Assembly: GCA_947629335.1 (NCBI GenBank) | Contig: CANRDI010000003.1 | Span: 124,001 to 188,000 of the forward strand | DNA length: 64,000 bases | Direction of reading: 5' to 3' | Origin: an uncultured Clostridia bacterium | GTDB lineage: Bacteria; Bacillota; Clostridia; Oscillospirales; Ruminococcaceae | Shown: in pieces, positions 1-9,008 of the stretch | Layout: each line of letters starts with the position of its first letter | Position numbering within the stretch: the first letter of the stretch is position 1 | The notes under the pieces: generated by a model | What the model was told of the DNA's origin: nothing | Databases searched by the model: none | Seen by the model: only the letters and a program-made list of their open reading frames with translations | Position numbers and translations under genes: made by a program

Positions 1-72
1 GGCGCTGTTTCCGACGTTTTTGCGATAATTGATTCTGATTATCTGAAACTGTTGGCTTCATTAAAATTATAA
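1..72 (+). CDS. C-terminal end of an unidentified protein
   Basis: An open frame runs from the first base to a TAA at 70-72 and encodes 23 residues ending in DYLKLLASLKL. The tail is amphipathic and looks like a C-terminal helix. It is followed by two hairpins, as expected at the end of a transcription unit. The family cannot be judged from so short a piece, and the frame could be fortuitous. Confidence 0.45.
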   Translation, partial: GAVSDVFAIIDSDYLKLLASLKL

Positions 73-123
73 AAAATATACAGTTCTCATAATTTCTGAT
101 ATTGTGGGAAAATTTTGAAATAA

Positions 124-157
124 AGCGTTTCCGCTCACAAACAGCGACCGAAACGCT
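124..157. terminator. Hairpin, possible bidirectional terminator
   Basis: An 8-bp perfect stem (agcgtttc/gaaacgct) is followed by gctttctt on the plus strand and by ttatttcaaaatttt on the minus strand. It lies between the end of the partial plus-strand gene and the end of the minus-strand symporter, so it could end either transcript. Confidence 0.45.
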
Positions 158-192
158 GCTTTCTTAAAGAAATTTTGAGGCTCGGACAGTCT

Positions 193-234
193 GCGGGGGA
201 ACGCTTATGGCGTTCCCCCGCGCTCACGTTTTTT
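193..234 (+). terminator. Strong GC-rich hairpin with downstream T-run
   Basis: A perfect 12-bp stem (gcgggggaacgc at 193-204 pairs with 210-221) has a 5-base loop. A T-run at 229-234 follows, separated by about 7 bases. The stem is very stable, but the spacing to the T-run is longer than in a classic intrinsic terminator, so it may instead be an intergenic palindrome. It lies downstream of the minus-strand symporter gene. Confidence 0.45.
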
Positions 235-318
235 AAAACCGTTGGGATAGATCTTCTGCGGACTTTATGAAAACTTTACCGCACAGCCGAAACCGTATTG
301 TTATCCTTAATTATCGGA

Positions 319-1872
319 CTATCCTTTAAGCTGTTTTAGGCAGTCTTCAAGCAGTTTCTCGTCTTTTTCAAGATTTTTGTTTTTGGTAAACGAGCTTACT
401 ACAGGAACAATTATAAGTCCAAAGATCATTGCTGCCGCTCCCGCATTTATAGGCGACGCCATATTGAGCGGAAGAGAAGCGGCTGCTTTTGCAGCGTCTG
501 GGAAAAATCCGAGACTGAATATAAACATATGCGTGACCGTTATACCGACACCCGAAATAAAGCTCGTCCAAACCGCCGCTTTCGTTATCTTCTTTGAGAA
601 CAATCCGTACAAAAACGGCGCTAAAAATGCTCCCGCAAGCGCACCCCACGATATAGACATAAGCGTGGTTATATAAGCGTTAGGATTGAGCGCGATAATT
701 ACCGAGATAAGTAAGAACACCGCTATAAGCACTCTCATAATAAGCACCTGTTTTTTATCTGTGAGCGGTTTTTTTATAAGAGGCTTTATCAGGTCAATAG
801 TAAGCGTCGAGCTTGAAGTAAGCACAAGCGACGAGAGCGTTGACATAGACGCCGAAAGAACAAGCACCACGACTATTCCTATCAGAAATTCGGGAAGCGC
901 GTCTTTCAGCATCTGCGGAACTATCGAATCAAACGCAAGCTTTCCGTTTACGCTTTCAACAAGTATCTCGCCGTCCGCTCCTGTTCCGTAAAGCCTTCCG
1001 AAGCCGCCCATAAAGTATGAGCCTCCCGCTACGACAAGCGCAAATATTGTCGAGATAATTGTTCCGCGCTTTATCGCCGCGTCGTCCTTTATCGCGTAGA
1101 ATTTCTGTATCATCTGCGGAAGTCCCCATGTTCCGAGCGAGGTAAGAATAACAACTCCGATAAGATTTATCGGGTCTGGACCGAAAACAGAATTTAACGA
1201 ATTTTCGGGAACGCCCTTGTCGGTTATCTGTCCAAGCCCATTTAGAGCCTCCGTAAGACCGCCCTTTCCGTTTATCACGCAAAGAACTACTGCGACAATT
1301 CCTATAAGCATTATAATTCCCTGAACGAAATCGTTTATCGCTGTCGCGGTATAGCCGCCGAGGATAACATATGCCGCCGTAAGCACCGCCATTCCTATAA
1401 GACACGCCTCATACGGTATCTCAAACGCCATATTGAACAGCCTCGAAAGTCCGTTATATACCGACGCCGTATACGGAATGAGAAACACGAAAACTATTAC
1501 CGCCGAAACGATCTTCAGCGCCTTTGAACTGTATCTTTTCTCGAAAAATTCAGGCATTGTCGAGGCATTTAATTGCTTTGACATAACGCGCGTTCTTCTG
1601 CCCATTATTATCCATGGAAGCATCGAACCTATCAAAGCGTTTCCAATGCCTATCCAAGCCGCCGAAACGCCGTAGCTCCAGCCAAACTGCCCCGCATAGC
1701 CTATGAAAACAACAGCCGAAAAGTAGCTCGTTCCATAAGCGAAAGCCGTAAACCATCCGCCGATATTTCTCCCGCCAAGCACAAACTCTGCGACCGACGA
1801 GGCTCTTTTTCGGCAGTAAAGTCCGATACCGACCATTATGGCAAGATAAACCGCTAAAATCACATAAGTCAT
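319..1872 (-). CDS. Sodium:solute symporter family protein
   Basis: This 517-residue, highly hydrophobic protein belongs to the SSS/SLC5 sodium:solute symporter family (PutP-like); about 13 membrane helices can be read by eye. The N-terminal helix is followed by the family hallmark around residues 25-60 (EFVLGGRNIGGW, then a Ser/Gly/Phe-rich second helix). It probably couples Na+ entry to uptake of an amino acid or other small organic solute; the substrate cannot be told from sequence. A longer frame begins 14 codons upstream, but the ATG at 1870-1872 has an AAAGGGA ribosome binding site and starts at the expected first helix (MTYVILAVYL). It is a single-gene unit with its own promoter. The family call is firm; the specificity is unknown. 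Confidence 0.9.
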   Translation of the reverse strand: MTYVILAVYLAIMVGIGLYCRKRASSVAEFVLGGRNIGGWFTAFAYGTSYFSAVVFIGYAGQFGWSYGVSAAWIGIGNALIGSMLPWIIMGRRTRVMSKQLNASTMPEFFEKRYSSKALKIVSAVIVFVFLIPYTASVYNGLSRLFNMAFEIPYEACLIGMAVLTAAYVILGGYTATAINDFVQGIIMLIGIVAVVLCVINGKGGLTEALNGLGQITDKGVPENSLNSVFGPDPINLIGVVILTSLGTWGLPQMIQKFYAIKDDAAIKRGTIISTIFALVVAGGSYFMGGFGRLYGTGADGEILVESVNGKLAFDSIVPQMLKDALPEFLIGIVVVLVLSASMSTLSSLVLTSSSTLTIDLIKPLIKKPLTDKKQVLIMRVLIAVFLLISVIIALNPNAYITTLMSISWGALAGAFLAPFLYGLFSKKITKAAVWTSFISGVGITVTHMFIFSLGFFPDAAKAAASLPLNMASPINAGAAAMIFGLIIVPVVSSFTKNKNLEKDEKLLEDCLKQLKG

Positions 1873-1941
1873 ATTTATCCCTTTCCGCTTTTGCTTTGAC
1901 GCATAAAAGCGCACAAGCGTTAAAGCACAATAACATGGCTT

Positions 1942-1970
1942 ATTATAGCATATTTTGAAGAATTTGTCAA
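1942..1970 (-). promoter_or_regulatory. Sigma-A type promoter for the symporter gene
   Basis: Reading the minus strand, TTGACA (1970-1965) and TATAAT (1947-1942) are separated by exactly 17 bases, a perfect consensus. The -10 box is about 70 bases upstream of the chosen ATG. Confidence 0.75.
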
Positions 1971-1995
1971 GTATTAAAAACGCAGTTACCTTTCG

Positions 1996-2078
1996 GGCTG
2001 TCTATAAAGCCCCATCTGAGTCGTCAGCGTTTTGCGCTGCGCATAATGCGGCATACAGGAGCTTTCTCAACAGCCTGA
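1996..2078. repeat. Dispersed repeat, family B copy 1
   Basis: The segment starting ggctgtctataaagcccc and ending cagcctgagtttt recurs, shortened, at 34075-34132, where the ends form a caggctg/cagcctg inverted repeat. A left-end fragment is at 3908-3921. The rest of the gap 2079-2300 is AT-rich with one small hairpin (2236-2253) and no convincing gene. Confidence 0.55.
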
Positions 2079-2304
2079 GTTTTGAGTTTTTATACAGTCT
2101 GTTGCTTTTTTCGGATGCAGTTGTTTTATACAGCTTTGGTTATTTTATTCGGACATTTGACAGCGTACTGTATATGGCAATATTTGCTGTAAAAAGGTTA
2201 TATTTCCCGCCGCAAATAAACATATCGGCAATTAAACCGTCTCCCAAGACGGTGCGCCTTTGACAATTGCCGTTATAAGCTGTCAGAAAAATTTCAAAAA
2301 GTTA

Positions 2305-2334
2305 TTGACATTCTACCTTAAAATGTGATACAAT
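2305..2334 (+). promoter_or_regulatory. Promoter for the radical SAM gene
   Basis: TTGACA (2305-2310) and TACAAT (2329-2334) are spaced by 18 bases, about 50 bases upstream of the start codon. Confidence 0.65.
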
Positions 2335-2386
2335 ATATAGTAATGTTAATTTGTGAATTTATTATCTGCTGTTCATGGAGGTTAAA

Positions 2387-3907
2387 ATGACACCGAAAAG
2401 AATGCTTCTTATTTACCCCGACTTTTTAGAGGAGGGAAAATATAACAAAACACGTCTGGGAAATTACAGCGAGGGTCTGGCGTCGATTTCCGCGGTACTT
2501 AAACAGGGCGGCTATGATGTTCAGCTTTATCACGAGCTTTATATGCCCGATAGGGAAGAGTTTATCTCAAAGGTAAAAGAGTTTAATCCCGACACTATCG
2601 GTTTTACTCTCAGAACTACCGCCGTTCCGTTCGTTACGGAAATGTGCGGGTGGCTTGACGACGAGCTGCCCGATATACCCGTTTCGGTCGGCGGCTACCA
2701 TGCTATTCTTGTTCCCGACGAGTGCATTAAAATACGCGGAGTTGATATGGTAACAGTCGGCGAGGGAGAATACCCCCTGCTCGAATATATGGACAGTCTG
2801 CGCGACGGCGTTACGAGAACCGATATTCAAAGTATGTACTTTAAGCTGGAAAACGGCGAGATTATAAAAAATCCCGTCCGTCCTCTCATTGAGGATCTGG
2901 ACGAGCTTCCGTTCCCCGATTTCGAGCTTTTCGATTATGACAACCTCGACCGCTCGAAAAACTATACGGCAATGGTCATGCTTTCCCGCGGCTGTTTGTT
3001 TGCCTGCACATACTGCGGAAACTCGCAGTTCAGAAATATCTATCCGAACAAGCTGAAATACTGCCGTTTCAGAAGTCCTAAAAAAGCAATTGAACTTCTT
3101 GAACTGCTTATCAAAAAGCACCCGTGGATAAAGTTCATAGAATTCCGCGACGCAATTTTTAATATGTATAAAGACTGGTTCTACGAGTTTATGCCGATGT
3201 ATATTGAGAAGATACATCTGCCGTTTAACTGTAATCTCCGCTTTGATATTCTTGACGAGGAAATGGTAAAAACTCTTAAAGAGGGCGGATGTTATATGAT
3301 AGACATCGGTCTTGAAAACGGAAACGAAGAGTTCCGAAAGAAATATCTCCACCGCAATATGAAAAATGACCATATGATAGAAGTATCAAAATGGTTCAGA
3401 AAATATAAGATAACCGCTTTGACATACAATATTGTAGGCTTGCCGTATGAAACGCTGGAGCTGTCGCTTGAAACGGTAAAGCTCAATGCAAAGCTCGATG
3501 TGGATAAGGTCATTCCGAACATTTTCTACCCATATCCCATGACAATTCTTGAACAAACAGCGCGCGACGGAGGATTTATTGACCCGACGGTTGACCCGAA
3601 CGACCCGGTACAGCTTCGTATGCCGCAGTATCCGAAGTACGATATTCTCTATATGGCGTACAATTTTAACAAGTTAGTAAAGAAATATAAGGCAATTTAC
3701 GAACTGCCAGAAGAAAAAGCGAAAATTGCGGAGGCTAAGCTCGACAAAAAGATAACCTCTCCGAACTATCCGAGAAAGTTTCTTTATAAAACCGCTAAGA
3801 TGAAGGACGACGCTTTTATTAAAGCAAAGAAAACTTTGAAGAAAGTATCGCCGAAGCTGTATATCTACCTTAAAAACAAAACAATGAAAGAAGTTAAGAC
3901 GGATTGA
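2387..3907 (+). CDS. B12-binding-domain radical SAM protein
   Basis: This 506-residue protein has an N-terminal Rossmann-like cobalamin-binding type domain (about 1-130) followed by a radical SAM barrel. The cluster motif is CLFACTYC, with cysteines at about 203, 207 and 210. It resembles the BchE/Mg-protoporphyrin monomethyl ester cyclase and elongator-like group. The classic DxHxxG B12 ligand motif is not visible, so cobalamin binding is uncertain. The C-terminal ~80 residues are very basic. An upstream in-frame ATG at 2375 exists, but GGAGG lies between the two and is correctly spaced only for the ATG at 2387. The gene is monocistronic with its own promoter, so context gives no substrate. 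It probably carries out a methylation or cyclisation in anaerobic metabolism. Confidence 0.85.
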   Translation: MTPKRMLLIYPDFLEEGKYNKTRLGNYSEGLASISAVLKQGGYDVQLYHELYMPDREEFISKVKEFNPDTIGFTLRTTAVPFVTEMCGWLDDELPDIPVSVGGYHAILVPDECIKIRGVDMVTVGEGEYPLLEYMDSLRDGVTRTDIQSMYFKLENGEIIKNPVRPLIEDLDELPFPDFELFDYDNLDRSKNYTAMVMLSRGCLFACTYCGNSQFRNIYPNKLKYCRFRSPKKAIELLELLIKKHPWIKFIEFRDAIFNMYKDWFYEFMPMYIEKIHLPFNCNLRFDILDEEMVKTLKEGGCYMIDIGLENGNEEFRKKYLHRNMKNDHMIEVSKWFRKYKITALTYNIVGLPYETLELSLETVKLNAKLDVDKVIPNIFYPYPMTILEQTARDGGFIDPTVDPNDPVQLRMPQYPKYDILYMAYNFNKLVKKYKAIYELPEEKAKIAEAKLDKKITSPNYPRKFLYKTAKMKDDAFIKAKKTLKKVSPKLYIYLKNKTMKEVKTD

Positions 3908-3941
3908 GGCTGTCGATAAAGTCTTTTATACAAGCTGCTTT

Positions 3942-4021
3942 GGGGGAAAACTTTTGAAAAAGTTTTCCCCCAAGCCCCTTTTCAAAACTTTTAAGTAACG
4001 TGCTTTACAGGAAATGCACTT
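3942..4021. repeat. Dispersed palindromic repeat, family A copy 1
   Basis: A long inverted repeat (gggggaaaactttt/aaaagttttccccc, 3942-3971) is followed by a conserved tail (caagccccttttcaaaactttt, then a taacgtgct-like segment and gaaatgcac). The same unit occurs at 9826, 9938 and 27293. Here it may also end the radical SAM transcript. A fragment of family B (ggctgtcgataaag) immediately precedes it at 3908-3921. Confidence 0.75.
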
Positions 4022-4104
4022 TTGCTTCAAAAGAACCATGGGTTTATTTATCGGGCAAGCGGGAATTTATTCTGCGTTAAATTCCATTTTTTGAGCAAAA
4101 ACCC

Positions 4105-4133
4105 TTGACAAAACAGACAAATAGTGCTATAAT
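4105..4133 (+). promoter_or_regulatory. Consensus promoter of the ABC transporter operon
   Basis: TTGACA (4105-4110) and TATAAT (4128-4133) with a 17-base spacer form a perfect sigma-A consensus. Confidence 0.8.
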
Positions 4134-4158
4134 TTCTAATGTATGCAACAAAAGGAAA

Positions 4159-4202
4159 TTCGGGCGCGTTTAGCTGCCCGAAAAAAGTGCTTTATTAAAG
4201 CA
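4159..4202 (+). promoter_or_regulatory. Two-hairpin leader before the ABC transporter
   Basis: The 5' leader holds a 7-bp hairpin (ttcgggc 4159-4165 with gcccgaa 4176-4182, followed by a run of A) and a second short hairpin (tgcttt/aaagca, 4188-4202) followed by TTTT and then the AAGGAGG ribosome binding site. This might be a small attenuator or an mRNA-stability element. No T-box or known riboswitch signature is visible. Confidence 0.4.
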
Positions 4203-4221
4203 TTTTAAGGAGGCAATTATT

Positions 4222-5190
4222 ATGAAAAAAAAGATTTTAAGCATTTTTCTTGCGCTTGCAATGGTCCTCGGTCTTTGCGGCTGCGATAACAGCGACACAC
4301 TGAAGATCGGCGTAATACAATACGCCGCGCATCCTTCGCTCGACAACTGTTATAACGGAATTAAGCAGGGACTTGAGGCAAGCTCGTATAACGGAAAATA
4401 TACCATTGATTTCCAGAACGGACAGGACAGCGGCGAAAACTGCGACCAGTATGCGAAGAATATGGTCGCAAACGGCTATGATATGATAATCGCCATTGCC
4501 ACGCCTGCGGCTGTTTCGGCATATGCTGCCGCTAAAGACAGCGACATTCCCGTTATTTTCTGCGCAGTTTCAGATCCTGTCGGAGCGGGACTTGCGACAA
4601 GTCTTGACGCGGGTCTTGAAACTTGCAACGGCACAGCGGATATCCTCAATCTTGCCGAACAGCTCAACCTCATTATGACTTTACAGCCCGATGTGAAGAA
4701 AATCGGCGTACTTTATACGACGACCGAGGCAAATTCTGTTTCCCACCTCAAGATATTCAAAGAGCTTTGTTCCGCAAAGGGAGTTGAGGTAGTGGAAAGC
4801 GGAGTTTCGGGTTCTGCGGATATTCCTCAGGCTGCCGCAGATCTTGCCTCAAAAGTTGACTGCATAAACAACTTTACCGACAACAACGTTGTAAACAGCC
4901 TTTCTGTAGTACTTGAAAAGGCAAACGCCGCAAATATCCCCGTCTACGGCTCCGAGGTAGAGCAGGTTAAAAACGGCTGTATCGCGTCTATGTCGATAGA
5001 CTATGTAGAACTTGGCAAAAAGACCGCCGAGCTTGCGGTACAGATACTTGACGGGAAAAAGTGTTCAGAGCTTCCTGTTACACAGGTGTCCGATGTTACG
5101 CCCGTGGTAAATACCGAAGTTCTGGCAAAGTTTAACATAACGCTTCCCGACGCATATAAGGACGCTGAACAGGTAACTACAAACAGCTGA
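4222..5190 (+). CDS. ABC transporter substrate-binding lipoprotein (TrpX/COG2984 type)
   Basis: This 322-residue periplasmic-binding-like protein has a type II signal peptide: charged MKKK, a hydrophobic core, and LCGC as lipobox at about residues 18-21. The mature part begins with LKIGVIQYAAHPSLDNC, typical of the ABC_sub_bind family (PF04392/COG2984), whose streptococcal members (TrpX) bind aromatic amino acids. It has two Rossmann lobes, with CAVSDPVGAG in the hinge-proximal loop. The lipid-anchored protein delivers ligand to the permease and ATPase encoded immediately downstream. Start ATG has AAGGAGG upstream. The ligand is unknown; amino acids such as tryptophan or tyrosine are the best guess from the family. 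Confidence 0.9.
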   Translation: MKKKILSIFLALAMVLGLCGCDNSDTLKIGVIQYAAHPSLDNCYNGIKQGLEASSYNGKYTIDFQNGQDSGENCDQYAKNMVANGYDMIIAIATPAAVSAYAAAKDSDIPVIFCAVSDPVGAGLATSLDAGLETCNGTADILNLAEQLNLIMTLQPDVKKIGVLYTTTEANSVSHLKIFKELCSAKGVEVVESGVSGSADIPQAAADLASKVDCINNFTDNNVVNSLSVVLEKANAANIPVYGSEVEQVKNGCIASMSIDYVELGKKTAELAVQILDGKKCSELPVTQVSDVTPVVNTEVLAKFNITLPDAYKDAEQVTTNS

Positions 5191-5233
5191 TGAGCTGTTT
5201 TAAGCAGATATGATTCCGAAAGGGTGTGCAGAT

Positions 5234-6202
5234 ATGACCGTATTCCTTAACATTGTTATAGGCATTTTCGAGGAGGGTCTGATGTACGCCCTTCTGGCTC
5301 TCGGAATGTATATTTCATACAGCGTTCTGGATTTCCCCGACTTGTCAGTTGACGGAACTTTTCCGCTCGGCGCGGTACTTACGGGCGTTCTGATATTAAA
5401 CGGAGTTGACCCGTGGCTTTGCCTTGTCATTTCGTTTGCAGCGGGAATGTTGGCGGGAATGCTTACGGGAATAATGAACGTAAAGCTCGGTATCATACCT
5501 CTGCTGTGCGGAATAATTATGTACACCGCCATGCTCTCCGTAAATCTCGTTCTGATAAAAACAGGAACGGACGGAATGGCGATTGCGTCATTCTTTACAA
5601 AGAACACTATTTTCAACAGCTCTTTGGCGGCGCTTATTCCTAAAAATATCGGCGGGTTTGCACTTAGAACGGTCATTATTTCGTTTCTTATAGTAATTGT
5701 ATGCAAGATATTGCTTGATTTGTATTTTAAAACGAAAAGCGGACTTTTGCTGCGTGCAACGGGCGATAATGAGAGATATACAACTATGCTCGGCAAAAAT
5801 CCCGGAACAGTAAAGATCTTCGGGCTTATGCTCGGAAACGGTTTTGCGGCGCTTGCAGGCTCGGTAATTGCACAAAACAAGGGAAGCGCCGACCAGCAAA
5901 TGGGAACGGGAATGGTCGTTTTGGGACTTGCGTCGGTAATAATCGGCATAAGCCTTTTCAAGCGCGTGCGCTTTATGGAAGGAACGACAATGGTCATTCT
6001 CGGAAGTCTTATCTACAAGGCTTCTTATCAAATAGTTCTTACGCTCGGTATTCCGACCGAATGGAACAACTTCGTAAAGGCGGCGATTTTCCTTATCGCG
6101 CTTGTACTCGGAGGGAAACAGGCGGGAGAGCTGTTTAAGAAATTGTTTAAGAAAAACAAAAAAAATTCCGACAGGGAGGGTAAAAATGCTCTCACTGAAT
6201 AA
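5234..6202 (+). CDS. ABC transporter permease (COG4120 type)
   Basis: This 322-residue protein has about eight to nine membrane helices and belongs to the BPD_transp_2 (branched-chain/ribose type) permease fold. The segment DFPDLSVDGTFPLGAV near residues 30-50 is characteristic of permeases paired with COG2984 binding proteins. It forms the channel of the importer with the preceding lipoprotein and the following ATPase. An upstream ATG at 5210 has no ribosome binding site, whereas ATG 5234 follows AAAGGGTG, so the shorter form is preferred. The 3' end overlaps the ATPase start by 17 bases, suggesting translational coupling. Confidence 0.9.
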   Translation: MTVFLNIVIGIFEEGLMYALLALGMYISYSVLDFPDLSVDGTFPLGAVLTGVLILNGVDPWLCLVISFAAGMLAGMLTGIMNVKLGIIPLLCGIIMYTAMLSVNLVLIKTGTDGMAIASFFTKNTIFNSSLAALIPKNIGGFALRTVIISFLIVIVCKILLDLYFKTKSGLLLRATGDNERYTTMLGKNPGTVKIFGLMLGNGFAALAGSVIAQNKGSADQQMGTGMVVLGLASVIIGISLFKRVRFMEGTTMVILGSLIYKASYQIVLTLGIPTEWNNFVKAAIFLIALVLGGKQAGELFKKLFKKNKKNSDREGKNALTE

Positions 6203-6959
6203 TATCCAAAAAGTGTTCAACGCAGGAACAGTAGATGAAAACAAACTGTTCACCGATTTTAATTTAACCGTAAACGACAGCGAGTTTGTGGCAATAGTAG
6301 GCTCAAACGGAAGCGGAAAGACGACGCTTTTGAATATGGTCTGCGGAACGAGCCGCCCCGATAGCGGGAGCATTATTTTTAACGGCAGGGACATCACTGC
6401 TCTGCCCGAATATAAACGCGCAAAACGCATAGGGAGAGTTTTGCAGGATCCGAAAATGGGAACTTGCGCGAGCCTGACCATTCTTGAAAATTTAGCTCTT
6501 GCGGACAATAAAAACAAAAGGTATGGGCTTTCCCGCGCTGTCAATAATAAACGCAGGGACTATTACAGAACGCTGCTTGAAACGTGCAATATGGGTCTTG
6601 AAAACCGCCTCGGAGTTCCCGCAGGTTCGCTTTCGGGCGGACAAAGACAGGCGCTCGCGCTGATAATTGCGACAATGACCGATATTGACCTGCTCATTTT
6701 GGACGAACATACGGCGGCTCTTGACCCGAAGTCCTCGGAAACGCTTATGGAAATAACGAGGCGCGTAGTTGAGGAAAAAAAGTATACTACTCTTATGGTA
6801 ACTCATAATCTGCGTTTCGCGGTGAATTATGGGACGCGTCTGCTTATGATGCACGAGGGAAACGCGGTTATGGATATTTCGGGCGAGGAAAAGAAAAAAC
6901 TTGTTGTAGATGATATACTCGGAAAGTTTAACGAGATAAGCATTGAGTGCGGAAATTAA
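6186..6959 (+). CDS. ABC transporter ATP-binding protein (COG1101 type)
   Basis: This 257-residue ABC ATPase energises the importer. Visible motifs are Walker A GSNGSGKTT (about residues 39-47), signature LSGGQRQALAL, Walker B LLILDEH and the H-loop in VTHNL. GGGAGG lies just upstream of ATG 6186, inside the end of the permease gene; the longer open frame starting further upstream has no ribosome binding site and is only the permease sequence in another frame. This family usually pairs with COG2984/COG4120 proteins, as here. A strong terminator follows. Confidence 0.92.
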   Translation: MLSLNNIQKVFNAGTVDENKLFTDFNLTVNDSEFVAIVGSNGSGKTTLLNMVCGTSRPDSGSIIFNGRDITALPEYKRAKRIGRVLQDPKMGTCASLTILENLALADNKNKRYGLSRAVNNKRRDYYRTLLETCNMGLENRLGVPAGSLSGGQRQALALIIATMTDIDLLILDEHTAALDPKSSETLMEITRRVVEEKKYTTLMVTHNLRFAVNYGTRLLMMHEGNAVMDISGEEKKKLVVDDILGKFNEISIECGN

Positions 6960-6963
6960 CTGT

Positions 6964-7003
6964 CGGTTGGTTTTAAAGGCTTCTTTAAAACCGACCGTTT
7001 TTT
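6964..7003 (+). terminator. Intrinsic terminator of the ABC operon
   Basis: A 14-bp stem with one G-T pair (6964-6977 with 6984-6997), a 6-base loop (ggcttc) and TTTTTT directly after the stem form a textbook rho-independent terminator, right after the ATPase stop codon. Confidence 0.88.
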
Positions 7004-7034
7004 AAGCGGAGCAATTAAACGGGTTGGAGAAATG

Positions 7035-8843
7035 ATGAACAAAAACGAGGTATTGCGTAAATTTTTCGGTCACAGCAGTTTTCGTGAGGGACAAGAACAA
7101 GTCGTGGACAATATACTTCTCGGCAAAGATTGTCTTTGCGTAATGCCGACGGGCGCGGGAAAATCCTTGTGCTATCAGGTGCCTGCGCTTATGATGAGAG
7201 GAACAGCTATAGTTATCTCGCCCCTTATTTCGCTTATGCAGTGTCAGGTAGAAGATCTACTTGAAATAGGCATAAGCGCGGCATACATAAACAGTTCTCT
7301 CGACAGCTCGGAGTATTTCAATATCTGCCGCCGCGCTGCCGCAGGAGAGCTTAAAATTATCTATGCCGCTCCGGAAAGGCTCGTAAACGAACATTTTATA
7401 AAGCTGTGCGGGAGTATCGAGATACCGCTTGTGGCTGTAGACGAGGCTCACTGTGTTTCACATTGGGGACAGGATTTTCGTCCGTCATACCTTAAAATCT
7501 CCGATTTTATTCGTTCTCTTAAAGTTCGCCCCGTTGTTGCGGCATTTACCGCGACGGCGACCGAAACGGTGAAAAAGGATATAGAGCGGCTTTTAGAGCT
7601 GCGCGAGCCGTTTTTGACAACTACGGGCTTCGACCGTCCGAACCTGTTTTATGAGGTAAGAAGACCTAAGTCAAAAGACGCCGAACTGCTCAGTATTTTA
7701 AAGGACGTTTCAGGAGCAATAGTCTATTGTTCAACAAGAAAGAACGTCGAAAATGTAGGTGAAATGCTTTGCCGAAACGGGATAAAAGCGGCGGTCTATC
7801 ATGCGGGGTTTTCCTCGGAAGAACGAAAAACCGCGCAGGAAGATTTCCTCCACGACCGAGCGGACGTAATGGTTGCGACAAATGCATTCGGAATGGGAAT
7901 TGATAAGAGCAACGTTTCGCTTGTAGTGCATTATAACGTCCCGAAAGATATCGAAAGTTATTATCAAGAGGCAGGCAGAGCCGGCAGGGACGGATCTCCC
8001 GCGCGCTGTATAATTCTTTTCAGCAAAAGCGATATAAGCATAGCAAAGTATATGATCGAACATTCCCACGAAGAGCGCGAGCTTTCCGATATAGAACGTA
8101 ACGAACTCAAAAGGCGGGATCATATACGGCTCAAAATGATGACGGATTATTGTGAAACAAAAAGTTGTCTGAGAGGGGAGATACTGAAATATTTCGGGGA
8201 AAAGACAGCGGGTTTCTGCGGGAACTGCGGAAATTGTGCAGGAAATTATGAAGTCGCCGACGTGACAGTCGAGGCGCAAAAAATATTGTCCTGCATTTTC
8301 CGCCTGAAACAGCGCGGAAAAGCCGAAAATACGGCTATGGTCTGCAATATACTTCTCGGCGCAGGTTCTGCGGCTGAAAACGGCTATGATACGCTTTCGA
8401 CATACGGGATAATGAAAGAAACATCTGTAAAAAGGATCTGCCTTATTGTTGAATATCTTGTAAAAGAGGGATATATAGAGCTTTGCGGAGACGAGCAGAT
8501 ATGCGTGCTGACCCCAAAAGCAGATGAGTTTATAAAGAACAAAGGCTCTGTATTGATGAAGTTCAAGAAAAAGACGCAGATAATTTTGAAGCCGCGCGAG
8601 CCTGAAAATAAAGAACTTTTTGAAAAGCTCAGAGAGCTTCGGAAAAAACAAGCCGCCATTCTCGGAGTTCCGCCGTATGTAGTTTTTTCGGACGCAACGC
8701 TAAGAGATATGTGCGTACTTCTGCCGAAAAATCACGAAGAATTTTTACAGGTTTCGGGCGTGGGAACAAGAAAAGCAGAACGGTATGGAGAAAAATTTCT
8801 TTCGGTCATAAACGAATATTCAAAAAATCTTCAGTCTTTATAA
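7035..8843 (+). CDS. recQ: RecQ family ATP-dependent DNA helicase
   Basis: This protein of about 602 residues has the full RecQ layout. The superfamily 2 helicase core has PTGAGKSLCYQVPA (motif I), DEAHCVSHWGQDFRP (motif II with aromatic loop), TATAT (motif III) and YYQEAGRAGRDG (motif VI). It is followed by the RQC zinc site (C-x-GNCGNC around residues 395-405) and a C-terminal HRDC domain (about 525-595). It unwinds forked and recombination intermediates 3'-5'. Two adjacent ATGs (7032 and 7035) are possible; 7035 is better spaced from GGAG at 7026. RecQ stands alone, between the ABC operon terminator and the tetR promoter. Confidence 0.95.
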   Translation: MNKNEVLRKFFGHSSFREGQEQVVDNILLGKDCLCVMPTGAGKSLCYQVPALMMRGTAIVISPLISLMQCQVEDLLEIGISAAYINSSLDSSEYFNICRRAAAGELKIIYAAPERLVNEHFIKLCGSIEIPLVAVDEAHCVSHWGQDFRPSYLKISDFIRSLKVRPVVAAFTATATETVKKDIERLLELREPFLTTTGFDRPNLFYEVRRPKSKDAELLSILKDVSGAIVYCSTRKNVENVGEMLCRNGIKAAVYHAGFSSEERKTAQEDFLHDRADVMVATNAFGMGIDKSNVSLVVHYNVPKDIESYYQEAGRAGRDGSPARCIILFSKSDISIAKYMIEHSHEERELSDIERNELKRRDHIRLKMMTDYCETKSCLRGEILKYFGEKTAGFCGNCGNCAGNYEVADVTVEAQKILSCIFRLKQRGKAENTAMVCNILLGAGSAAENGYDTLSTYGIMKETSVKRICLIVEYLVKEGYIELCGDEQICVLTPKADEFIKNKGSVLMKFKKKTQIILKPREPENKELFEKLRELRKKQAAILGVPPYVVFSDATLRDMCVLLPKNHEEFLQVSGVGTRKAERYGEKFLSVINEYSKNLQSL

Positions 8844-8893
8844 TATACATTATGGGCGTTTTTTGTGAATTATGACGAAATTTGCGAAAGTCC

Positions 8894-8922
8894 TTGACTA
8901 ATCAGGTAAAATATGATAAAAT
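8894..8922 (+). promoter_or_regulatory. Promoter of the tetR-type gene
   Basis: TTGACT (8894-8899) and TAAAAT (8917-8922) are separated by 17 bases. The region between here and the ATG at 9009 is AT-rich and could hold an autoregulatory operator, but no clear palindrome was picked out. Confidence 0.55.
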
Positions 8923-9008
8923 ATAATCAGTTTGTAGAAAAACTAAATTGTTTTATATTTAAACTGACCGGCTTTGTCAAATAAATTGAAAACGGACGGT
9001 GATCTATA

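Noticed and set aside
1937-2263. Plus-strand frame of about 100 residues at 1955-2263
   Set aside because: It overlaps the symporter promoter and a family B repeat, has no ribosome binding site and an unlikely composition.
5588-6544. 318-residue minus-strand frame
   Set aside because: Antisense to the ABC permease and ATPase genes; no recognisable domain.
7731-8651. 306-residue minus-strand frame
   Set aside because: Antisense to recQ, with a Phe/Tyr-rich shadow composition and no ribosome binding site pattern.
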